64,000 bases of DNA, from the NCBI RefSeq assembly GCF_029893345.1, contig NZ_JARXVE010000002.1, forward strand, positions 124,001-188,000, read 5' to 3'. Shown piece after piece: positions 58,741-64,000 of the stretch (positions are counted from its first letter, which is position 1; every line of letters begins with the position of its first letter). The translations under genes were made by a program, and so were the position numbers. Under the pieces are notes generated by a model. It did no database searches, had not been told where the DNA came from, and saw only the letters and a list, made by a program, of their open reading frames with translations. Source of the DNA: Mycolicibacterium frederiksbergense. Lineage in GTDB: Bacteria > Actinomycetota > Actinomycetes > Mycobacteriales > Mycobacteriaceae.

Positions 58741-58842
58741 GGGCTCATCCATACCCGATGCCCGCTGGTTTGTGAGTCTTGATGGTCCTGGGGCCAGTGG
58801 CGTTGATGTGATTAATGAGGAAACTGTCGTAGCCTGAGGCAC

Positions 58843-59556
58843 GTGTCGATATCGCGGCGCGAACTGCTCAAATGCGCGGCCGCTGCGCCCGCGCTGCTCG
58901 GCCTGGGTGCAGGCCTGACCGCGTCGCCGGCGAGCGCTGCGCCGCTGGGTGTCCTGCTCGACTACGCCGCGGGCGTGATCAGCGCAGCCGATATCCGCGC
59001 GTCGGGTGCCATCGGGGCAATTCGCTATGTCTCCGACCGGCGGCCGGGCGGCGCCTGGATGCTGGGCAAGCCCATTCAGCTGCCCGAAGCCCGTGACCTG
59101 TACCAGAGCGGCCTGAAGATCGTGTCCTGTTATCAGTACGGCAAGCAGGACACTGCCGATTGGCTGGGCGGGCAGAACGCGGGTGTACAACACGCCCAGC
59201 GGGGCTGGCGGTTGCACACCGCCGCGGGCGGTTCGGTGGGCGCCCCGATCTATGCGTCCATCGACGACGATCCGAGTTTCGAACAGTACAAACAACAGGT
59301 GGCGCCTTTTCTTCGGGGCTGGGAGTCGGTGCTGGGGCACCAGCGGGTCGGGGTGTACGCCAATTCCAAGACCATCGAATGGGCGCTGCAGGACGGGCTC
59401 GGCGCGTACTTCTGGCAGCACAACTGGGGCTCGCCGGGACGGGTTGCCCACCCCGCCGCGCATCTACATCAGGTCGAGATCGACAGCCGCAATGTCGGCG
59501 GGGTCGGGGTGGACATCAATCACATCCTCAAGCCGAGATTCGGCCAGTGGGACTGA
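58843..59556 (+). CDS. Tat-secreted DUF1906 (Rv2525c-like) glycoside hydrolase-fold protein
   Basis: A 237-residue protein from GTG 58843. SRRELLK followed by a hydrophobic stretch and ASPASAAP is a twin-arginine signal. The mature part LGVLLDYAAGVISAADIRA, IRYVSDRRPGGAWMLGKPIQ, IYASIDDDPSFEQYKQQ and the end VGGVGVDINHILKPRFGQW match M. tuberculosis Rv2525c, which likewise lies directly upstream of fas. The Rv2525c fold is a glycoside hydrolase-like TIM barrel linked to cell-wall integrity. TAGCCT seven bases before GTG suggests a leaderless transcript. Confidence 0.92.
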   Translation: MSISRRELLKCAAAAPALLGLGAGLTASPASAAPLGVLLDYAAGVISAADIRASGAIGAIRYVSDRRPGGAWMLGKPIQLPEARDLYQSGLKIVSCYQYGKQDTADWLGGQNAGVQHAQRGWRLHTAAGGSVGAPIYASIDDDPSFEQYKQQVAPFLRGWESVLGHQRVGVYANSKTIEWALQDGLGAYFWQHNWGSPGRVAHPAAHLHQVEIDSRNVGGVGVDINHILKPRFGQWD

Positions 59557-60081
59557 ATTGTTACCGGCTAGTAAGATATTTCAGCAAACTTCCGGATGGG
59601 GCCGGCGCGATTCGCTGGGTGGTTTCGGCCGCAATGTCGGCTAGTTCACAGTTCGTTTACGGCTCCAGATGTGGTCAAAAATTTAGATAACGATTAGGTA
59701 ACAATGCTGCCTTGATCTGCGCAGTTATGGCTACTCGACCGTAACCACCTGCATGCAGGACGTTTGTCCCGAATAGCTTTGGTCGCCGCTCGGCGGGGTG
59801 ATGCGTTACCCACGGTTACCCATGCGTAGAACTCGCCAGTAACCAATCTGGGCGGAAAACGCCTACCCACTCTTATGACACGCTTAGTGCGGCGGGAATG
59901 CGAGCAGCGCCGTCCGGAGGGCTCCGGCGGACCGTGTTCCGGCCTGATTCGACGCTGAATCGCCGTTGGCCTGTCGCCCCGGGCAGCCCACACCGCCCCG
60001 AGACAACCAGACAGACACCTGACACCGCACGCGACAGCCACAACGCGACAACACCAGAGCAGCACCGAGGAGATAGCGCCA
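59557..60081 (+). promoter_or_regulatory. fas upstream region with repeated GTTACC/GGTAAC boxes
   Basis: A 525-bp non-coding stretch. GTTACC or its complement GGTAAC occurs at 59560, 59697, 59741, 59805, 59815 and 59839. Two of these form the direct repeat GTTACCCA at 59805 and 59815, and the last pair is inverted (GGTTAC...GTAACC). A perfect CTGCATGCAG lies near 59751. These are candidate sites for the fas regulator (FasR in M. tuberculosis). TTATGACA near 59873 could be a -10, and CCGAGGAG at 60065 is the ribosome-binding site. Confidence 0.5.
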
Positions 60082-63000
60082 GTGACGATCTACGAACACG
60101 ACCGGGTGTCCGCCGGTCGCAACGACGACTCAGGATCCAACGGTCGGTCGGCTGACTCCGCCCACGCGCTCGTCGACCGGCTCAGCGCCGGCGAGCCCTA
60201 CGCCGTCGCCTTTGGTGGCCAGGGCAGCGCCTGGCTTGAGACTCTCGAAGAGTTGGTGTCCTCGGCTGGTATCGAGGCCGAACTTGCCACCCTGGCCGGC
60301 GAGGCCGAGTTGCTGCTGGAGCCGGTTGCCGCCGAGCTCGTCGTGGTGCGCCCCATCGGGTTCGAGCCGCTGCAGTGGGTTCGCGCGCTGGCCGCCGAGG
60401 AGCCGGTGCCGTCCGACAAGCAGCTGACCTCGGCCGCGGTATCGGTGCCGGGCGTGCTGCTCACCCAGATTGCGGCGGTCCAAGCGCTGGCCCGCCAGGG
60501 CATGGATCTGGTCGCCACCCCGCCGGTGGCGGTCGTCGGGCATTCCCAGGGCGTGCTGGGCGTCGAGGCCCTGGCCGCCAAGGGCGCCAAGGATGTGGAG
60601 CTGCTGGCGCTGGCGCAGCTGATCGGAGCCGCGGGCACGCTGGTGGCCCGTCGCCGTGGCATCACCGTGCTGGGCGACCGGCCGCCGATGGTGTCTGTCA
60701 CCAATGCCGATCCCGAGCGGATCTACGAGCTGCTGGAGGAATTCAGCAAGGACGTGCGCACCGTGCTGCCCCCGGTGCTGTCCATCCGCAACGGCCGGCG
60801 CTCCGTTGTGATCACCGGCACACCCGAGCAGCTGTCGCGCTTCGAGCTGTACTGCACTCAGATCGCTGAGAAGGAAGAAGCCGAGCGCAAGAGCAAAGTC
60901 CGCGGCGGCGCGGTCTTCGCCCCGGTCTTCGACCCGGTACAGGTCGAGGTCGGTTTCCACACCCCGCGTCTGAGCGACGGGGTCGACATCGTCGGCCGCT
61001 GGGCCGAGGCGGTCGGAATCGACGCCAAGCTGGCCCGCGAGATGGCCGAGGCCATCCTGGTCAGCCAGGTGGACTGGGTCGACGAGATCACCGATCTGCA
61101 TGAGGCCGGCGCTCGCTGGATCCTGGACCTCGGGCCCGGGGACATCCTGACCCGCCTGACCGCGCCGGTCGTGCGTGGACTCGGCATCGGAATCGTGCCG
61201 GCGGCCACCCGCGGCGGCCAGCGCAATCTGTTCACCGTGGGCGCGGTGCCCGAGGTGGCCCGGCCGTGGTCCAGCTACGCCCCGACCGTGGTGAGCCTGC
61301 CCGACGGCTCGGTCAAACTTGCGACGAAGTTCACCCGGCTCACCGGGCGCTCGCCGATTCTGCTGGCCGGCATGACCCCCACCACGGTGGACGCCAAGAT
61401 CGTCGCGGCCGCAGCAAACGCCGGGCACTGGGCTGAGCTCGCCGGTGGTGGACAGGTCACCGAGGCGATCTTCAACGACCGCATCGCGGAGCTGACTACG
61501 CTGCTGGAGCCGGGACGGGCCATCCAGTTCAACTCGCTGTTCTTGGATCCCTATCTGTGGAAGCTGCAGGTCGGCGGCAAGCGGCTGGTGCAGCGCGCCC
61601 GTCAGTCCGGTGCGCCGATCGACGGCCTGGTTGTCACCGCGGGCATCCCGGACCTGGAAGAGGCCGTTGAGCTGATCGGCGAGCTCAATGATCTCGGCAT
61701 CAGCCACGTGGTGTTCAAGCCGGGCACCGTCGAGCAGATCCGCTCGGTGATCCGGATCGCCGCCGAGGTGCCGACCAAGCCCGTCATAGCCCATATCGAG
61801 GGCGGCCGCGCCGGCGGCCACCACTCCTGGGAGGACCTCGACGATCTGCTGCTGGCCACCTACTCGGAGCTGCGCAGCCGGTCCAACATCACCATCTGCG
61901 TCGGCGGCGGCATCGGCACCCCGGAGCGGTCCGCCGAGTACCTGTCCGGCCGCTGGTCGGCCGCGCACGGTTACCCGCTGATGCCGGTCGACGGCATCCT
62001 GGTCGGCACAGCCGCGATGGCCACCCTGGAGGCCACCACGAGCCCGCAGGTCAAGCAGATGCTGGTCGACACCAAGGGCACCGAGGAATGGGTGGGCGCC
62101 GGCAAGGCCGTCAACGGGATGGCCTCCGGACGCAGCCAGCTGGGTGCCGACATCCATGAGATCGACAATGCCGCCTCGCGCTGCGGCCGGCTGCTCGACG
62201 ATGTGGCTGGTGACGCCGACGCGGTGGCCGCCCGCCGCGACGAGATCATCGCCGCGATGGCCGTCACCGCGAAGCCGTACTTCGGTGACGTCGCCGAGAT
62301 GACCTACCTGCAGTGGCTGCGCCGCTACGTGGAGCTCGCCATCGGTGAGGGCAACAGCACCGCCGACTCCAAGAGCGACCACTCGCCGTGGCTGGACATC
62401 ACCTGGCGCGACCGCTTCGAGCAGATGCTCAAGCGTGCCGAAGCGCGTTTGAACACACAGGATTTCGGCCCGATCGAGACGCTGTTCGATGCGGCGGCCG
62501 ACGGCGAGGCGCTGCTGGAGGACCCCAAGGCCGCGCTGACCGCGCTGGTCTCGGCATACCCGGATGCCGCCTCGGTGCAGCTGCACCCGGCCGACATCCC
62601 GTTCTTCGTCGAGCTGTGCAAGACGCTGGGCAAGCCGGTCAACTTCGTCCCGGTGATCGACAAGGACGTCCGTCGTTGGTGGCGCAGCGATTCGCTGTGG
62701 CAGGCCCACGACGCCCGTTACGGCGCCGATCAGGTCTGCATCATCCCCGGCACCGCTGCGGTGGCCGGTATCACCCGGGTCGATGAGCCCGTCGGTGAGC
62801 TGCTCGACCGCTTCGAGCAGGCCGCAGTTGACGAGGTGCTGGCCTCCGGCGCCCAACCGCAGGCCGTGCTGTCGCGCCGCCAGGGCCGCGCCGACGTGTC
62901 CGGCCCGCTGGCCGCGCTGCTCGACGCCCCCGATGTGCTGTGGGCCGGCCGCACCGCGGTCAACCCGGTGCACCGCATTGCCGCGCCGGCGGACTGGCTG

Positions 63001-64000
63001 GTCCGCGAAGGGTCTGAGGGCCGTTCCGCCACAAATGCTTCCACCGGCGCCCGGCTCGAGGTCGCCGACGATCAGCACGTGGTGCTGTCGGTGCCGCTTT
63101 CGGGCACCTGGATCGAGATCCGGTTCACCCTCACCGAGGCGATCCGCAGCGGCGGCGCACCGGTCGTCGAGGTCGCCGACGCCGCGACCGCCATGCGGTC
63201 GGTGCTCGCCATCGCCGCCGGAGTCGATGGACCCGACGCGTTGCCGCCCGTGGTGGACGGGACCGCCACGGTCAGCGTCGCCTGGAACCCCGAGCAGGTC
63301 GCCGACCACACCGGCGTCACCGCCACCTTCGGCGCCCCGCTGGCGCCGACGCTCACGGTCGTCCCCGACGCCCTGGTCGGCCGGTGCTGGCCCGCGGTGT
63401 TCGCCGCGATCGGCAGCGCCGCCACCGACGCCGGATTCCCGGTCGTCGAGGGTCTGCTGAGCCTGGTGCACCTGGACCACGCCGCCCACCTGTTGGCCGC
63501 GCTGCCGACTGAGCCAGCCGAATTGACCGTCACGGCAACGGCTTCGGCCGCCACCGATACCGAGGTGGGCCGCGTCGTCCCGGTCTCGGTCACGGTGAGT
63601 GCCGCTGACGGCACTGAGCTGGCCAAGCTGGAGGAGCGGTTCGCGATCCGCGGCCGCACCGGTGAGGCCGAGCTGACCGACCCGGTCCGGGCCGGCGGCG
63701 CCATCTCGGACAACGCCACCGACACCCCGCGCCGTCGTCGGCGCGACGTCAAGGTCGGTGCCCCCGTGGACATGCGGCCGTTCGCCGTGGTGTCCGGTGA
63801 CCACAACCCGATTCACACCGACCGGGCCGCCGCGCTGCTGGCCGGTTTGGAAGGCCCGATCGTGCACGGGATGTGGCTGTCGGCCGCGGCCCAGCACGTC
63901 GTCACCGCGACCGACGGCAAGCCGGTGCCGCCGGCCAAGCTGGTCGGCTGGACCGCCCGCTTCCTGGGCATGGTCAAGCCCGGCGACGAGGTCGACTTCC
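60082..64000 (+). CDS. fas: type I fatty acid synthase, N-terminal part
   Basis: The first 1306 codons of the roughly 3000-residue mycobacterial FAS-I; it runs off the window. The start GTG 60082 (MTIYEHDRVSAGRND) is close to the M. tuberculosis FAS start. The acetyltransferase domain has GHSQG with Ser155 and IRNGRRSVVITG. The enoyl reductase region follows (LLAGMTPTTVDAKIVAAAANAG, IEGGRAGGHHSWED, CVGGGIGTP, about residues 410-900). The dehydratase hot-dog domain begins near the end with SGDHNPIHTD (about 1238) and IVHGMWLSAAAQH. It makes C16-C26 acyl-CoA precursors of membrane lipids and mycolic acids. Confidence 0.97.
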   Translation, partial: MTIYEHDRVSAGRNDDSGSNGRSADSAHALVDRLSAGEPYAVAFGGQGSAWLETLEELVSSAGIEAELATLAGEAELLLEPVAAELVVVRPIGFEPLQWVRALAAEEPVPSDKQLTSAAVSVPGVLLTQIAAVQALARQGMDLVATPPVAVVGHSQGVLGVEALAAKGAKDVELLALAQLIGAAGTLVARRRGITVLGDRPPMVSVTNADPERIYELLEEFSKDVRTVLPPVLSIRNGRRSVVITGTPEQLSRFELYCTQIAEKEEAERKSKVRGGAVFAPVFDPVQVEVGFHTPRLSDGVDIVGRWAEAVGIDAKLAREMAEAILVSQVDWVDEITDLHEAGARWILDLGPGDILTRLTAPVVRGLGIGIVPAATRGGQRNLFTVGAVPEVARPWSSYAPTVVSLPDGSVKLATKFTRLTGRSPILLAGMTPTTVDAKIVAAAANAGHWAELAGGGQVTEAIFNDRIAELTTLLEPGRAIQFNSLFLDPYLWKLQVGGKRLVQRARQSGAPIDGLVVTAGIPDLEEAVELIGELNDLGISHVVFKPGTVEQIRSVIRIAAEVPTKPVIAHIEGGRAGGHHSWEDLDDLLLATYSELRSRSNITICVGGGIGTPERSAEYLSGRWSAAHGYPLMPVDGILVGTAAMATLEATTSPQVKQMLVDTKGTEEWVGAGKAVNGMASGRSQLGADIHEIDNAASRCGRLLDDVAGDADAVAARRDEIIAAMAVTAKPYFGDVAEMTYLQWLRRYVELAIGEGNSTADSKSDHSPWLDITWRDRFEQMLKRAEARLNTQDFGPIETLFDAAADGEALLEDPKAALTALVSAYPDAASVQLHPADIPFFVELCKTLGKPVNFVPVIDKDVRRWWRSDSLWQAHDARYGADQVCIIPGTAAVAGITRVDEPVGELLDRFEQAAVDEVLASGAQPQAVLSRRQGRADVSGPLAALLDAPDVLWAGRTAVNPVHRIAAPADWLVREGSEGRSATNASTGARLEVADDQHVVLSVPLSGTWIEIRFTLTEAIRSGGAPVVEVADAATAMRSVLAIAAGVDGPDALPPVVDGTATVSVAWNPEQVADHTGVTATFGAPLAPTLTVVPDALVGRCWPAVFAAIGSAATDAGFPVVEGLLSLVHLDHAAHLLAALPTEPAELTVTATASAATDTEVGRVVPVSVTVSAADGTELAKLEERFAIRGRTGEAELTDPVRAGGAISDNATDTPRRRRRDVKVGAPVDMRPFAVVSGDHNPIHTDRAAALLAGLEGPIVHGMWLSAAAQHVVTATDGKPVPPAKLVGWTARFLGMVKPGDEVDF

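Noticed and set aside
60130..63897. A 1255-codon open frame on the minus strand opposite fas
   Set aside because: It mirrors the fas codons (third-position GC effect); the plus strand matches FAS-I throughout, and the minus product is Gly/Arg/His-rich without any domain.

Overview
The window is from a high-GC mycobacterium, probably a fast-growing Mycolicibacterium-type environmental species. The evidence is a complete yrbE/mce transporter operon, a hemophore-related TB8.4-like secreted protein, two mycofactocin-coupled short-chain dehydrogenases (SDRs), many P450s, and at the right edge the start of a type I fatty acid synthase (fas) preceded by an Rv2525c-like Tat-secreted protein, the same neighbour order as in M. 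tuberculosis. Many genes use GTG or TTG starts and several look leaderless. No rRNA, tRNA, insertion sequence or CRISPR array was seen.

Layout. 0-8.5 kb (mostly minus): a catabolic set with a fused DUF35-thiolase, an NuoF-like flavoprotein with a 3Fe-4S ferredoxin, a small Rieske protein, two alpha/beta hydrolases and two amidohydrolases. 8.7-13.3 kb: a paired acyl-CoA dehydrogenase, a double-TetR regulator and an SDR. 13.4-24.3 kb (plus): a VWA protein and a MoxR/CbbQ-type AAA+ ATPase, a leaderless periplasmic-binding-fold protein, an AveC-like membrane protein, an SDR, an aldehyde dehydrogenase, two P450s and a mycofactocin-type SDR. 24.3-30.9 kb: a TB8.4-like protein, a P450 with its ferredoxin, two SDRs, an aldehyde dehydrogenase and a class III CoA transferase. 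31.3-41 kb: yrbEA-yrbEB-mceABCDEF, closed by a 21-bp-stem hairpin. 41-43.2 kb: four small secreted proteins. 43.3-52.9 kb: a P450 with a TetR regulator, a split thiolase/DUF35 pair, a VOC protein, a crotonase, two acyl-CoA synthetases and an amidohydrolase. 52.9-54.6 kb: two Mce-associated membrane proteins. 54.6-64 kb: a SARP-like regulator with a 38-residue membrane peptide, LtrA, an MFS transporter, a MerR regulator, the Rv2525c homologue and fas.

How it fits together (inference). Between 2.7 and 53 kb the genes look like one lipid-import and degradation programme, for a sterol-like or polycyclic substrate that cannot be named from sequence. Mce/YrbE and the Mce-associated proteins import the lipid. 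P450s with ferredoxins and the SDR/aldehyde dehydrogenase pairs oxidise it. Acyl-CoA synthetases or a CoA transferase activate it. FadE pairs, a crotonase and thiolase-DUF35 aldolases shorten the side chain, and amidohydrolases, the Rieske protein and alpha/beta hydrolases handle ring products. The strongest support for a single programme is a recurrent operator-like motif (GAGAAY-N3-RTTCTC, or RTTCTC-N7-GAGAAY) at about ten promoters spread across these blocks. A second, asymmetric 15-mer recurs around the double-TetR gene and the VWA/MoxR/AveC cluster. That cluster is the best candidate for an undescribed system.
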